Below are positions 49,865 through 58,853 of a stretch of DNA of 64,000 bases, one piece after another. Both the position numbers and the translations under genes were made by a program. The notes under the pieces were generated by a model. The model was not told the origin of the DNA and searched no databases. It saw nothing but the letters and a program-made list of their open reading frames with translations. This DNA is from CBDFGQ01 sp965247295 (lineage in GTDB: Bacteria > Chloroflexota > Dehalococcoidia > Lucifugimonadales > JAGWBF01), in the NCBI GenBank assembly GCA_965247295.1, contig CBDFGQ010000007.1, positions 310,001 to 374,000 of the forward strand. The letters are read 5' to 3'. Numbering within the stretch: position 1 is the first letter of the stretch; the number at the start of each line of letters is the position of its first letter.

Positions 49865-51091
49865 CTACTTGGTCTCTGCCCTGCTCAGCCGCAGCTGTCT
49901 AATCCTCCTGCCCAGAAGCGACACCACCTGGAGACGCAGCCCGTCGTATACCACTTCGTCCCCAACTTGAGGCATCTTACCCAGGGCGCTGTAGACCACA
50001 CCTCCCAGGGTGTCCACGTCCTCACTTTCGATGGGGATGGACAGCAGATCGGAAACGTAATCAAGGGTCACCCTGGCGTCGGCGATGATATCCCCGTTGG
50101 CCAGGGGAACCACCCGCGGCTCCCGGCTTCCGGAGAACTCGTCCTCTATCTCACCCACGATCTCCTCAAGTAGGTCCTCCAGGGTGACCAGGCCCTCAAT
50201 TCCTCCGTATTCATCCACCACCATCGCCATATGGACCCGCTTCTCCTGTAGCTCCTTCAGCAGCTCATCCAGCCGCTTTGATTCAGGTATGAAGTAGGCG
50301 GGACGAAGAATACTTTCCAGTGGAGGATACGCCTCGCTGGTCGTCAGGAAGGGCAACAGGTCCCGTGAGTAGACCACTCCAAGGATGTTGTCTATGGTCT
50401 CGGAGTAGACGGGAAGCCGGCTGTGGCCGCTCTCCACTATTCGACTGGCCACCTCGGGCAGGGGTGTGTTCGCCTCGACGGCCACGACGTCCACCCTGGG
50501 CACCATCACCTCCCTGGCTACGGACTCATCCAGGCGCAGGATGGAACGGATCATAAGCCGCTCTCGAGTGTCCAGGGTCGCCTGCTCCTCTTCGGTGATG
50601 ACCAAGCCGTTTCCGTTATGGGCTTCCGAGCGGTACCCGTTGTTCTCATTGCCAATGCCTGGGCCCGGCTCAGTGTGCAGTCCGCTAGCGGGACCTGGAT
50701 GGCTAAGAATACGCGAGACTGTAGTCTGAATGGGGAATGCGAGGCCGGACGCTATGCGGGGTTGAAGGGAGGAAAATAGCCGTGCTGTTCTGTCCAGCAT
50801 GACAAGGAAGGCCAGCAGTGCCAGCGACGATACCGCGATTATTGCCACCGCTTCCACTCCCCGTCCGAGGACGAGGGACAGGGCGGATATGGCCGAAGCC
50901 ACTGCGCAGGTTAATCTAAGAAGTCGCAGGCTCAGGGAGAAGCGGGCGAGGTGGTTGACAGGCCAGACCGGGGTACTCCCACCAGCAGTGGCGTATTCCA
51001 CCAGACTCAGGTAGGCAAAGGCCAGCAGAAAGGCTCCCAAGGACAGGCCTGTTGCTAAACCGCTTGTATCCAATCCTTCCATCCTCCCCAC
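49865..51091 (-). CDS. CorC/HlyC-family membrane protein with CBS pair
   Basis: The 408-residue protein belongs to the CNNM/CorC (TlyC) group linked to magnesium and cobalt export. N-terminal hydrophobic segments (residues about 10-110) form the membrane domain. Two CBS domains follow (MVPRVDVVAVEANTPLPEVA, then MVVDEYGGIEGLVTLEDLLE), and the C-terminal CorC_HlyC domain includes IIADARVTLDYVSDLL and DTLGGVVYSALGKMP. The membrane part is shorter and more divergent than the usual DUF21 domain. It is downstream of glmU on the same strand, with 35 bases between, and may share its transcript. Confidence 0.88.
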   Translation of the reverse strand: MGRMEGLDTSGLATGLSLGAFLLAFAYLSLVEYATAGGSTPVWPVNHLARFSLSLRLLRLTCAVASAISALSLVLGRGVEAVAIIAVSSLALLAFLVMLDRTARLFSSLQPRIASGLAFPIQTTVSRILSHPGPASGLHTEPGPGIGNENNGYRSEAHNGNGLVITEEEQATLDTRERLMIRSILRLDESVAREVMVPRVDVVAVEANTPLPEVASRIVESGHSRLPVYSETIDNILGVVYSRDLLPFLTTSEAYPPLESILRPAYFIPESKRLDELLKELQEKRVHMAMVVDEYGGIEGLVTLEDLLEEIVGEIEDEFSGSREPRVVPLANGDIIADARVTLDYVSDLLSIPIESEDVDTLGGVVYSALGKMPQVGDEVVYDGLRLQVVSLLGRRIRQLRLSRAETK

Positions 51092-51126
51092 CCCGACTTC
51101 TCGGGGCAGGGAGGGCGTAAAGCTCC

Positions 51127-52500
51127 TTACCGGCCGTGCTGCTGCCGGGCTTGTTTACTCTCTTTTATTGTAGCAGGTACGCCCACCGCCAGTCTATGGG
51201 GCGGCACGTCTTTGGTTATGACGGCGCCCGCACCGGTGATCGCACCGGCCCCCACTTTCACCGGGGCTACGAACATGGTGTCCGAGCCAACCAACGCCCC
51301 CTCACCCACCTCCGTTCGGTGCTTGGTCACTCCGTCGAAATTGCAGGTCACCATGCCCGCCCCCAGGTTTGCCTTGGCGCCGATTGAAGCATCACCCACG
51401 TAGCCGAAGTGGCCCATGGCCACGCCACGTCCCAGTCGGCTATTTTTGATTTCAGCGAAGTTGCCGACGTGAACGCCGGATTCGAGATAGGCACCGGGTC
51501 TGAGGTGGCTAAACGGCCCCACGTCAACGCTCCCCTCGAGGACCGCCTCCTCCAGGTAAGACGCTACCACCTTGCACCCGTCCCCGATGACGGAGTCCTG
51601 TATTACCGTTCCTGGCCCCAGGGCGCATTGGCGGCCGATCCTGGAGCGACCCAGCAAAGACGTATTCGGCTGAATCACCGTATCCTGTCCCAGCTCAACC
51701 GGTGCGTCGATGTAAATGGAGGCGGGATCAACCAGGGTCACGCCCTCCAGCATCCAGCGCTCGCGAATACGCTGTCGCATAGCACCCTCCGCCTGTGCCA
51801 GCTGTATCCGGTCGTTGATTCCGAGGATCTCCTGAGGGTCTTCACAGATGAAGGCTTCCACCCTTGCCCCCTGAGAGTTGGCCATAGCTGCCAGGGACGT
51901 GACATATAACTCTCCCACCAGGCTACTTTCGATTAGGGGTAGGTTGTCCCACAGCCACGGGCCATTAAAGCAATAGGCCCCCGCGTTGAGCTCCCGCGCC
52001 GTGTCCCCTTCCCACCTCGACCCGTCGAATGCCTCCTCCACCCTTTCCACCATGCCTGTCTCATCCCGTACAATGACAGCCATGCCCCCGTGGTATGGGC
52101 TAGAGGCCGACAGGAGTGTCATGCGTGGGTCATGGGACCGGTGGTGGGAGCAAAGTTTCTCCACAGTGGTGGGGCGGATGAGGGGAGAGTCGGCCCCCAG
52201 GACCACTATATGCTCCGCGCGGCCCTTAAGCGGCGCTGCTGCCTGAAGCAGGGCCTCGCCAGTACCCAGGGCCCGAGCCTGGAGAACGTACTCAACACTC
52301 TCTCCCAAGAGGTGCCTCACTCCCTCCTCCCCTGAGGAGGAGACCACCACCACAACGCGACCAATGCCGGCCTGTTTCAAGGCTTCAACGGCGTATACCA
52401 CCAGCTCCTGCCCACACACCCTGTGTAGAATCTTGGGGATGCTTGACTTCATCCTGGTTCCCATGCCAGCGGCCAGTACTACTCCCGCCCACGTTTCCAT
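51127..52500 (-). CDS. glmU: Bifunctional N-acetylglucosamine-1-phosphate uridyltransferase / glucosamine-1-phosphate acetyltransferase
   Basis: GlmU makes UDP-N-acetylglucosamine for the cell envelope. The N-terminal half is a nucleotidyltransferase with WAGVVLAAGMGTRMKSSIPK (the glucose-1-phosphate-binding loop), VLQARALGTGEAL and IVVLGADSPLI. The C-terminal half is a left-handed parallel beta-helix of hexapeptide repeats (IGAKANLGAGMVTCNFDG, VGSDTMFVAPVKVGAGAITG), with the acetyltransferase site in the last region. ATG 52500 gives 457 residues. The frame is open to 52545, but those codons are not conserved. Confidence 0.94.
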   Translation of the reverse strand: METWAGVVLAAGMGTRMKSSIPKILHRVCGQELVVYAVEALKQAGIGRVVVVVSSSGEEGVRHLLGESVEYVLQARALGTGEALLQAAAPLKGRAEHIVVLGADSPLIRPTTVEKLCSHHRSHDPRMTLLSASSPYHGGMAVIVRDETGMVERVEEAFDGSRWEGDTARELNAGAYCFNGPWLWDNLPLIESSLVGELYVTSLAAMANSQGARVEAFICEDPQEILGINDRIQLAQAEGAMRQRIRERWMLEGVTLVDPASIYIDAPVELGQDTVIQPNTSLLGRSRIGRQCALGPGTVIQDSVIGDGCKVVASYLEEAVLEGSVDVGPFSHLRPGAYLESGVHVGNFAEIKNSRLGRGVAMGHFGYVGDASIGAKANLGAGMVTCNFDGVTKHRTEVGEGALVGSDTMFVAPVKVGAGAITGAGAVITKDVPPHRLAVGVPATIKESKQARQQHGR

Positions 52501-52770
52501 CGGCTCCACCCCCTGGATGGACTCTGTATTTGCTCCGTTTTTCAACGTCTAGGTGTGAATTAATGTTAAATGGGGCGGCTTCTGCAAGTCAAGCTGAGGC
52601 GAATAGTGGCGTTACCAGGGCGTGGGTCTGAAGGGCTTCGCCGATTATCCCCTGGATTTTGGTAGTATGAAATAACGCTGCACCAGCCGGTGCCAGTGGT
52701 ATTATTGCTAGATCGATTTCATCTGAGACATTATATCGGTATCCCGGGGGCTACGGGATCGAGGGGAACC

Positions 52771-54036
52771 TTGGACAAGGTAAGACAACTGGTTGCCACG
52801 TTGCAGACATTCTCCATCCCGCTGATCGTAGGGGTATTGGCGGGTCTGGCCGCAGCCAACATCAACGCCGGCTTTTATGAGGACCTCGTTGATTACCACA
52901 TTTTTGGCAGCGGCGTCGAGCTATTCGGCCGCCCACTCACAGCGGAGTTCATTATCAACGAGGTCTTTATGGTGTTCTTCTTCGGCATCGCTGTCAAGGA
53001 GATAACGGACTCGGTGCTTCCTGGTGGAGCCCTGAACCCCATAACCAAAGCGGTCAACCCGATCATAGGTACACTGGGTGGTGTGGTGGGGCCAGCAGGC
53101 CTCTATTTCCTCCTGACCCTGGTGTTCTTTGGGGGAAGCAACGACTTTTCGGAGGTCGCCAATGGGTGGGCGATCCCGACGGCTACAGACATCGCGCTGG
53201 CGTGGCTGGTGGCCCGGCTGGTCTTCGGCAATGGCCACCCTGCTGTGAACTTCTTGCTATTGCTTGCGGTGGCTGACGACGCCATCGGGCTTGGAATCAT
53301 CGCCGTGTTCTACCCGGACCCTGACCATGCTGTGCAACCCGTATGGCTCCTGCTGACGGCGGGTGGCATGCTGGCTGCCTTCTCCATGAGGCGCGCCAGG
53401 ATCAGGTATTGGCTTCCATACATCGCCATCGGAGGTGCCATGAGCTGGGTCGGGATGCTCAAGGCTTCCATCGAGCCCGCGCTGGCGCTGGTGACAATCG
53501 TCCCCTTTCTGCCCGGCGGCGGCTTAGAGGAGCATCAGCAAGTCCGGGCGGTCGATTCCAGCACCGTCTCAGGGGATGCTGTAGCTATCGGGCACCATCG
53601 ATCCCATAGCCCACTGGCACAATTCGATCACAGACTCAAGCTGTTCGTGGACATGGGGCTGTTCTTCTTCGCCTTCGCTAACGCAGGGGTGGCCTTTGGA
53701 AGCATCACCTCGGTCACGTTGATCGTCCTCCTGTCTTTGATCGTGGGTAAGTGCGTCGGCATTTCTTTGTTCTCGGGTATTGCCCATCGGCTGGGTTTCC
53801 CATTACCGTCGGGGATGGGGATCAAGCACCTGGCGGTAGCGGGACTCATTGCCGGGTTGGGCCTCACGGTAGCATTGTTTATAGCGTCCAAGGCCTTCCC
53901 TGAACCTACCTTTGGGGAGCCGGCCAAGATGGGTGCTGTGCTCAGCATCTTCGTTGCCTTCTTGGCGCTTGCTGCGGGGGCTTTGCTTAAGGTAAAAGAC
54001 CGCCCCATGCAGGAGAAGAGGCGGCCGGGGCCGTAG
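52771..54036 (+). CDS. nhaA: Na+/H+ antiporter NhaA
   Basis: NhaA exchanges protons for sodium across the inner membrane and regulates pH and salt tolerance. The two essential aspartates are in LLAVADDAIGLGIIAVFY (near residue 170). Other family segments are INEVFMVFFFGIAVKEI, GWAIPTATDIALAW, DHRLKLFVDMGLFFFAFANA and IKHLAVAGLIAGLGLTVALF. TTG 52771 (DKVRQLVATLQ), with GAGGGG upstream, is preferred to the frame opening at 52690. Its 421 residues are slightly longer than average because of an extended cytoplasmic loop (around GGGLEEHQQVRAVDSS). Confidence 0.9.
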   Translation: MDKVRQLVATLQTFSIPLIVGVLAGLAAANINAGFYEDLVDYHIFGSGVELFGRPLTAEFIINEVFMVFFFGIAVKEITDSVLPGGALNPITKAVNPIIGTLGGVVGPAGLYFLLTLVFFGGSNDFSEVANGWAIPTATDIALAWLVARLVFGNGHPAVNFLLLLAVADDAIGLGIIAVFYPDPDHAVQPVWLLLTAGGMLAAFSMRRARIRYWLPYIAIGGAMSWVGMLKASIEPALALVTIVPFLPGGGLEEHQQVRAVDSSTVSGDAVAIGHHRSHSPLAQFDHRLKLFVDMGLFFFAFANAGVAFGSITSVTLIVLLSLIVGKCVGISLFSGIAHRLGFPLPSGMGIKHLAVAGLIAGLGLTVALFIASKAFPEPTFGEPAKMGAVLSIFVAFLALAAGALLKVKDRPMQEKRRPGP

Positions 54037-54117
54037 CAACTACCCTGTGCCGCTAAGCTGGCAATCAACGGCACCTTGCTCTCCTTCAGTGCCCGATGGT
54101 ATCCTTTATTCGTGAGG

Positions 54118-54192
54118 GCCCCCGTAGCTCAGGGGATAGAGCACTGGCCTCCGGAGCCAGGGGCGGGAGTTCGAATCTCCCCGGGGGTACCA
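54118..54192 (+). tRNA. tRNA-Arg (anticodon CCG)
   Basis: The cloverleaf is complete: acceptor GCCCCCG/CGGGGGT (one G-T pair), D-arm GCTCAGGGGATAGAGC, anticodon stem CTGGC/GCCAG with loop CTCCGGA (anticodon CCG), T-arm GGGAGTTCGAATCTCCC and an encoded CCA. It is followed after 25 bases by tRNA-Pro, probably on one transcript. TTGCTC and TATCCT at 18-base spacing lie just upstream. Confidence 0.95.
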
Positions 54193-54217
54193 TTCCCACT
54201 CAGAGCTTCTCCAGAGA

Positions 54218-54292
54218 CGGGGCGTGGCGCAGCGGTAGCGCGCCTGGTTTGGGACCAGGAGGTCGGCAGTTCGATCCTGCCCGCCCCGACCA
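54218..54292 (+). tRNA. tRNA-Pro (anticodon TGG)
   Basis: Acceptor CGGGGCG/CGCCCCG, D-arm GCGCAGCGGTAGCGC, anticodon stem CCTGG/CCAGG with loop TTTGGGA (anticodon TGG), T-arm GGCAGTTCGATCCTGCC and an encoded CCA. It is cotranscribed with tRNA-Arg. Confidence 0.95.
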
Positions 54293-54334
54293 GTACATGG
54301 TCCAGCCCTTCTCATCGGGTCCCATCGGTACATC

Positions 54335-55333
54335 ATGGGAAGTCAGGAGCTGGATTTGACCGTGGCAGCAGGACCTTCCAGCGGTGGAATAGAGGTGTCT
54401 GGGAGGTCGTGTCGGCCCGGTTTCGTCATTACGCTGTGTAGCTGTCTCTTTCTTGTCGCCTGTTGGGGTGGAGTGGAGGGCCCAGCACCATGTCCTGAGC
54501 CACAGGCCGTGACCGAGACCGCCGGGCCCCCACGTCCAGATTCGGCGCCCGAGCTAAACGTCGGAGTGATCTCCACGGACCTGTGCATTGGCACCAATAG
54601 GCTGGCCTTCTTCCTGCTGGACAGTGAATCCGAGCCCGTCAGGGATTCGGTGGTGTCCGTCTTTGTCTATCATCATGGCGAGGAGGGTGAGAGCGAACTG
54701 GGACAGCTCGGACGGGCCCGTTTTCGACCGTGGCCTATGGGGGGGCTGGGGGTGTACACTACCCAGGTCATCTTCAACCGAACCGGTGAATGGGGCCTGC
54801 GGGTGGTCGTCGACGGCCCTGACGGCTCAACGAGATATGGCCAGGGGGTTTTTCAGGTAAAAAAGCACAGCGCCACCCCTCCCCTGGGCTCTCTGGCGCC
54901 GCTGACCGTGAACAAGACGGCGAGGGACGTCCCTACCTTACAGGACTTGACTACTGCCCAGCCACCGGACCCGCAACTTTACCAGATGACCATTGCCGAC
55001 GCCGTCGCCAGCCGCAGGCCTCTTGTGGTTGTCTTTGCCACACCGGCTTTCTGCCAGACGGCCACGTGCGGTCCCCAGGTTGAGGTCGTAGGGGAGATCA
55101 GGGTCAAGTACAGGGGGCTGGCCAACTTCGTTCACGTGGAGATATTTGACAATCCCGAGGAGATACAGGGCGACCTCTCCAAAGCCAGGCCAACCGCCGC
55201 CGTGGAGGAATGGGGGCTGCCCACCGAACCCTGGACCTTTATCGTAGACCGTAACGGACGTATAGCCGCCAAATTCGAGGGGTTCACCACGGCCGAGGAG
55301 ATTGAAGAGACGCTCATAAAGGTATCGCAGTAG
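54335..55333 (+). CDS. Exported thioredoxin-fold lipoprotein
   Basis: The 332-residue protein has a hydrophobic export segment ending in a lipobox (FLVACWGG, near residue 44), so it is probably anchored outside the cytoplasmic membrane. Residues about 75-185 form a beta-rich domain (VGVISTDLCIGTNRLAFFLL, NRTGEWGLRVVVDGPDGST). Residues about 215-332 have a thioredoxin-like fold: RRPLVVVFATPAFCQTATCG with a Cys-x4-Cys pair, then NFVHVEIFDNPEEI and PWTFIVDRNGRIAAKFEGFT. A redox or metallochaperone role (Sco- or TlpA-like) is possible. The start is uncertain; 54335 lies only 43 bases from tRNA-Pro. Confidence 0.75.
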   Translation: MGSQELDLTVAAGPSSGGIEVSGRSCRPGFVITLCSCLFLVACWGGVEGPAPCPEPQAVTETAGPPRPDSAPELNVGVISTDLCIGTNRLAFFLLDSESEPVRDSVVSVFVYHHGEEGESELGQLGRARFRPWPMGGLGVYTTQVIFNRTGEWGLRVVVDGPDGSTRYGQGVFQVKKHSATPPLGSLAPLTVNKTARDVPTLQDLTTAQPPDPQLYQMTIADAVASRRPLVVVFATPAFCQTATCGPQVEVVGEIRVKYRGLANFVHVEIFDNPEEIQGDLSKARPTAAVEEWGLPTEPWTFIVDRNGRIAAKFEGFTTAEEIEETLIKVSQ

Positions 55334-55350
55334 TCGCGGGGATAATGGCC

Positions 55351-55698
55351 TCAGTCGGTAACATCGGTGGCCATCAGGCCCTCGGTGGTCTCCACGTATC
55401 GCACGGTGACGAGCAGGGCCAGGGTCTTGTGCTCCCGCAAATGTGACGGCGTCATGCCGATAAAGTCCTCAGCCTTAAAAGCCCATACCCGTCCGGTCTC
55501 ATCCCGTATCTTTAGGGATTCCAGATCGACCAGGCCAGCTGCCTCCACCTCCACCACCTGGCCACGCACCGCCATGTGCCCTTCCGCCTGGGCCGGTCCC
55601 TTCGATTCGCCAGCCATCGGCGACCGACTGCCGCAGCCGTTCCAGATGCACAGGGAGACGATCAGCACCACCGGGAGGCCCAATTGGACTCGTCGCAT
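55351..55698 (-). CDS. Small lipoprotein, function unknown
   Basis: The 115-residue protein has a lipoprotein signal (MRRVQLGLPVVLIVSLCIW followed by NGC, lipid on Cys22). The mature part reads VRGQVVEVEAAGLVDLESLK and DETGRVWAFKAEDFIGMTPS, an OB-like or ligand-binding small beta fold. It converges with the thioredoxin-like gene, with 17 bases between stops, and lies 26 bases downstream of the TolB-like gene on the same strand. No enzyme motif is visible. Confidence 0.7.
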   Translation of the reverse strand: MRRVQLGLPVVLIVSLCIWNGCGSRSPMAGESKGPAQAEGHMAVRGQVVEVEAAGLVDLESLKIRDETGRVWAFKAEDFIGMTPSHLREHKTLALLVTVRYVETTEGLMATDVTD

Positions 55699-55724
55699 GT
55701 CTTACGGGGGAAGTTTAATGCCTA

Positions 55725-56819
55725 CTACCAGGCCGGCTGCGTATCGTTGGCGCTATTATTGGTCAGACGAGTCTGATTTTGGCCATCGGCGTCCATGACG
55801 ACTATTTCGCCTGTACCGTAAATGTAGGAAACAAAGACGATCCTCTTGCCGTTACGGGACCATGCCGGCGATTCGTCTAGAGAGTCGTTGAAGGTGTGTC
55901 TGGTCTGAGAGGACCCGTCCGCGTTCATCACGTATATCTCCGAGTTGCCGTCTCGCTCGGAGATAAAGGCCAGCTTGCTACCGTCGGGTGACCAGGTTAC
56001 GTCGTGGTCGGGCGCGTCGTTGTTAGTTAGGCGTGTCTGGTCGGCCCCGTCGGAGTTCATGGTATAAACTTCGAGGTTACCGTCTCGTCTGGAAGTAAAG
56101 GCTATCCTGCTGCCGTCTGGCGACCAGGTTGGTTCGAAGTCCTCGGCATTGGTCAGGCGCCGCCGGTTGACCCCGTCCGGGTTGCGGATAATAATGCCTG
56201 GATCGTCGTCGGGTGGTTCGACGGTGAAAGCGATCCACTGTCCGTCGGGGGACCAGCCGCTAAGGTGGGGATAGGAGGGGTCGAAGGTAACCCTGGTGAG
56301 GCTGGTGCCCTCGGAGTTCATAAGGTAGATCTCTGGCCGGCCGTCTCTATGGGACACGAAGGCTATTCGACCTCCGTCGGGGGACCACCGGTGCATCTCG
56401 TCAGGCCCATCGCTTCGAGTCAGCCGCTCGGCGACAGGCTCCTCGCCGGTCACAGCCGTCCGGTTGATCTCCCGGTCTCCCGACTCTTCGGAGATGAACG
56501 CGACCCACTCCCTGTCGGGGGACCAGACGGGCTCTGCATCCAGGGTAGCGTTATGGGTTAGGGGGGTCTGCCCGGACCCGTCGGCGTCCATGATATAGAT
56601 TTCGGGATCGCCATCCCGATCGGATACGAAGGCAATCTTGTCCGTCTGCGGGCTGGAGCAGCCAATAATTAACGGGAACACGAGGGCGAGCAGGAGCGCG
56701 AAAGCCGTGCCACCAAACTTTCCCACGGGCCACCGGCGCCTTCCCTTGCTGGGAGGGATGAACGTTTTCGCTTCGCGGCCACCCGGCCCTAAAGAATGCA
56801 GGGCCTTCTCCTCCAACAA
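55725..56819 (-). CDS. TolB-like WD40 beta-propeller lipoprotein
   Basis: The 364-residue protein has an export segment with lipobox (ALVFPLIIGC, Cys near residue 54) and seven PD40/TolB-type repeats of the form WSPDGxxIAFxSxRDGxxEIYxMNxDG (for example SPDGGRIAFVSHRDGRPEIY, SPDGSKLAFISERDGNSEIY), giving a beta-propeller. In Gram-negatives TolB belongs to the Tol-Pal system, but no other tol genes are seen, so a surface or periplasmic binding role is likelier. A small lipoprotein gene follows downstream. Confidence 0.85.
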   Translation of the reverse strand: MLEEKALHSLGPGGREAKTFIPPSKGRRRWPVGKFGGTAFALLLALVFPLIIGCSSPQTDKIAFVSDRDGDPEIYIMDADGSGQTPLTHNATLDAEPVWSPDREWVAFISEESGDREINRTAVTGEEPVAERLTRSDGPDEMHRWSPDGGRIAFVSHRDGRPEIYLMNSEGTSLTRVTFDPSYPHLSGWSPDGQWIAFTVEPPDDDPGIIIRNPDGVNRRRLTNAEDFEPTWSPDGSRIAFTSRRDGNLEVYTMNSDGADQTRLTNNDAPDHDVTWSPDGSKLAFISERDGNSEIYVMNADGSSQTRHTFNDSLDESPAWSRNGKRIVFVSYIYGTGEIVVMDADGQNQTRLTNNSANDTQPAW

Positions 56820-56941
56820 CCTCTACCCCATCCTGCCATATTTTGAGGGATTGTACCAAAAAGCCCGTCAATAGGGGCTTTAAATAATTATCAGAATTTG
56901 TTGAAAATGTTGCCTACTGGGGTTGGGGAGGCATGAGGGCG

Positions 56942-58168
56942 TTAGCTATGGGATGCCATGTTGGACAGGAGTGGGTTGATAATTGTGAGCGCTTTCCCGA
57001 TCAGGGGGTGGCCCATGACTCGCGTGATCACGCCACTATGCCAGTCGAAGGACACCCACCCTGAGCTAGCGAGATCCTTGTAAATGCCGTTGTTGGCTAC
57101 TGTGTGCATGAGGAAGTCGATCTGGCGGTCTCTGAGTGACTCAAATAGCCGGCGGGCCGAGTAGCCGATCTCCAACTCCCGGCACAACATCCCCTTCCAC
57201 CCTTTTTCGTAGAGCCCCAGCTTGGATGCCGACAGGTCGTTTACACGGAGGGCCCCGTCCAGCGTCTCGGCCGCTACCTCACTCGCTAATAGGGAATAGT
57301 AAATGCCACCGCCAGTGGTGGGTTTCACCTGTCCGGCGGCGTCGCCCACTACCAGTACTCTCTCGCCGAAGGTTCTGCCGAGGGGTCGCAACGGGATTCC
57401 CCACTGGGCCGGCGACTTGGTAACCTCCGTTATACTGCCGTCCGTGCGGAGCCTGAGCATTAGCTTTTCTAGGTGTGCGTGACCGTGGTGGCGGGAAAGC
57501 AGGCCCACGAGGGCCTTGCCCCCCGAGGTGGGGATGAGCCACGCGAAAAATCCGGGAGCCACCCCCCGCCCGAAGTAGACGTGTATGCGGTCCAGGTGGG
57601 GGGCCAGCACCTCGGCCTGAACTCCCGTGACGTAGTCCCCCACCCGGCCGAGGCCCAGCTGCCCGGTCAGGTCCGAGCCGAACCCGCTGGCCAGCACCAG
57701 CGCCCTTGCCGTCAACGTTTGCCTCTCGGCGTCGTCGGTAAGCTGTACACTGGCGCAATTCTCGTCGGTGGATACGCTCGTGACACGATAGCCCAGGAGG
57801 TATTTTGCGCCCGCTCGCCTGGCGGTGTCGGCGAAGGATGCCACATACCCGACCCTGTCCACCACCTGGGCCTGGACGTCGGGTCGCTCGAACTCTACCG
57901 TTTCTCCACCTGGGGAAACTACGCAGGCAAGTCTAGCGTCCCGAAAGACCAGCGATCTGTCGACGGGAAACCGCTTGACACACTCCCGCCCCACGATACC
58001 GCTGCACAGCTTGTCTCCAACGTTTGTCCGCCAGTCCACAACCGTCACGCTGTAGCCAAGGCTGGCCAGCCTGTAAGCTGCGTTATTACCGGCGGGCCCA
58101 GCCCCCACCACTATGACATCATCCAATTTCCGCCACCTCGCGAGACCGTCACCCTGATACGTCGGCAC
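56942..58168 (-). CDS. Geranylgeranyl-reductase-type FAD oxidoreductase
   Basis: The 408-residue flavoprotein reduces isoprenoid or related double bonds. FAD binding is by the N-terminal DVIVVGAGPAGNNAAYRLA (GxGxxG), the motif DKLCSGIVGRECV and the C-terminal GDAAGQVKPTTGGGIYYSL. The pattern matches the geranylgeranyl reductase/digeranylgeranylglycerophospholipid reductase family, which in bacteria saturates menaquinone or chlorophyll side chains or lipid isoprenoids. The substrate cannot be fixed. Start at 58168 or slightly later is uncertain. Confidence 0.85.
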   Translation of the reverse strand: MPTYQGDGLARWRKLDDVIVVGAGPAGNNAAYRLASLGYSVTVVDWRTNVGDKLCSGIVGRECVKRFPVDRSLVFRDARLACVVSPGGETVEFERPDVQAQVVDRVGYVASFADTARRAGAKYLLGYRVTSVSTDENCASVQLTDDAERQTLTARALVLASGFGSDLTGQLGLGRVGDYVTGVQAEVLAPHLDRIHVYFGRGVAPGFFAWLIPTSGGKALVGLLSRHHGHAHLEKLMLRLRTDGSITEVTKSPAQWGIPLRPLGRTFGERVLVVGDAAGQVKPTTGGGIYYSLLASEVAAETLDGALRVNDLSASKLGLYEKGWKGMLCRELEIGYSARRLFESLRDRQIDFLMHTVANNGIYKDLASSGWVSFDWHSGVITRVMGHPLIGKALTIINPLLSNMASHS

Positions 58169-58324
58169 GCCATCCGTGCATCTTTCGGATAGCAGATTAT
58201 ACTATGCGCGCAGTACCTTCGCCAAACTGAGAACATCACCAGTAGCCGCCGGTTTTTGTGCGCATAGGTCGATTGCGCCTCCCGCTGTTTCTCCGGGGTA
58301 GTATGCATTGGGGTAGTTGTGACC

Positions 58325-58330
58325 TATAAT
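58325..58330 (+). promoter_or_regulatory. Putative -10 box before the GlcG/HbpS gene
   Basis: Perfect TATAAT 33 bases before ATG 58364. The -35 at 17-base spacing (TATGCA) is weak. Confidence 0.45.
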
Positions 58331-58363
58331 ATATGCCGCAAGAATAACGGCGGAGGGAAGACA

Positions 58364-58780
58364 ATGGCACATCTGACACTGGCGCAGGCGGAGCAAATGC
58401 TGGCGGCGGCCAAGGCAAAGGTAGTGGCGATGGGCGCCAAGATGAGTGTGTCGGTGGTGGACGCCCGAGGAGACCTTATAACGATGTTCCGGACCGACGG
58501 CGCTTCCTGGAGAACCCCGCCCATCTCCCGTGGCAAGGCGGTGGCGGCGGCCTGCTTCGGCCAGCCTAGCCGTGCGCTCCTGGACAACGCTCAGTCCCCG
58601 GTGCACCGCGCCCTCATGGCCATCGAGGGGGGCAATATAGTCCCCGGCCCCGGGGCCTTCCCCGTCTACAGCAACGGCGAGCTGGTGGGTGCCGTGGGGG
58701 GCAGCGGCGGAACCGCCGAGGAGGACGAGGAGGCATCCATGGCCGGGATCAAGGCCGCTGGGCTCTCAGCCACTCCCTAG
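58364..58780 (+). CDS. GlcG/HbpS family protein
   Basis: The 138-residue protein has the GlcG/HbpS fold: LTLAQAEQMLAAAKAKVVAM, KMSVSVVDARGDLITMFRTD, PPISRGKAVAAACFGQPSRA and PVYSNGELVGAVGGSGGTAEEDEE. Members bind haem or corrinoid (HbpS) or stand beside glycolate and diol dehydratase genes; the exact role is not known. ATG 58364 has GGAGGGAAG upstream and agrees with family length; the frame to 58319 is not needed. It is divergent from the flavoprotein gene and converges on the DAO oxidoreductase gene. Confidence 0.82.
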   Translation: MAHLTLAQAEQMLAAAKAKVVAMGAKMSVSVVDARGDLITMFRTDGASWRTPPISRGKAVAAACFGQPSRALLDNAQSPVHRALMAIEGGNIVPGPGAFPVYSNGELVGAVGGSGGTAEEDEEASMAGIKAAGLSATP

Positions 58781-58853
58781 CTATGCACCTCCGGGCGTCG
58801 CCATGGGCGCCGCGGACCGGGGCATACGTGGCCGAGAGAAGGATATACAGGGG

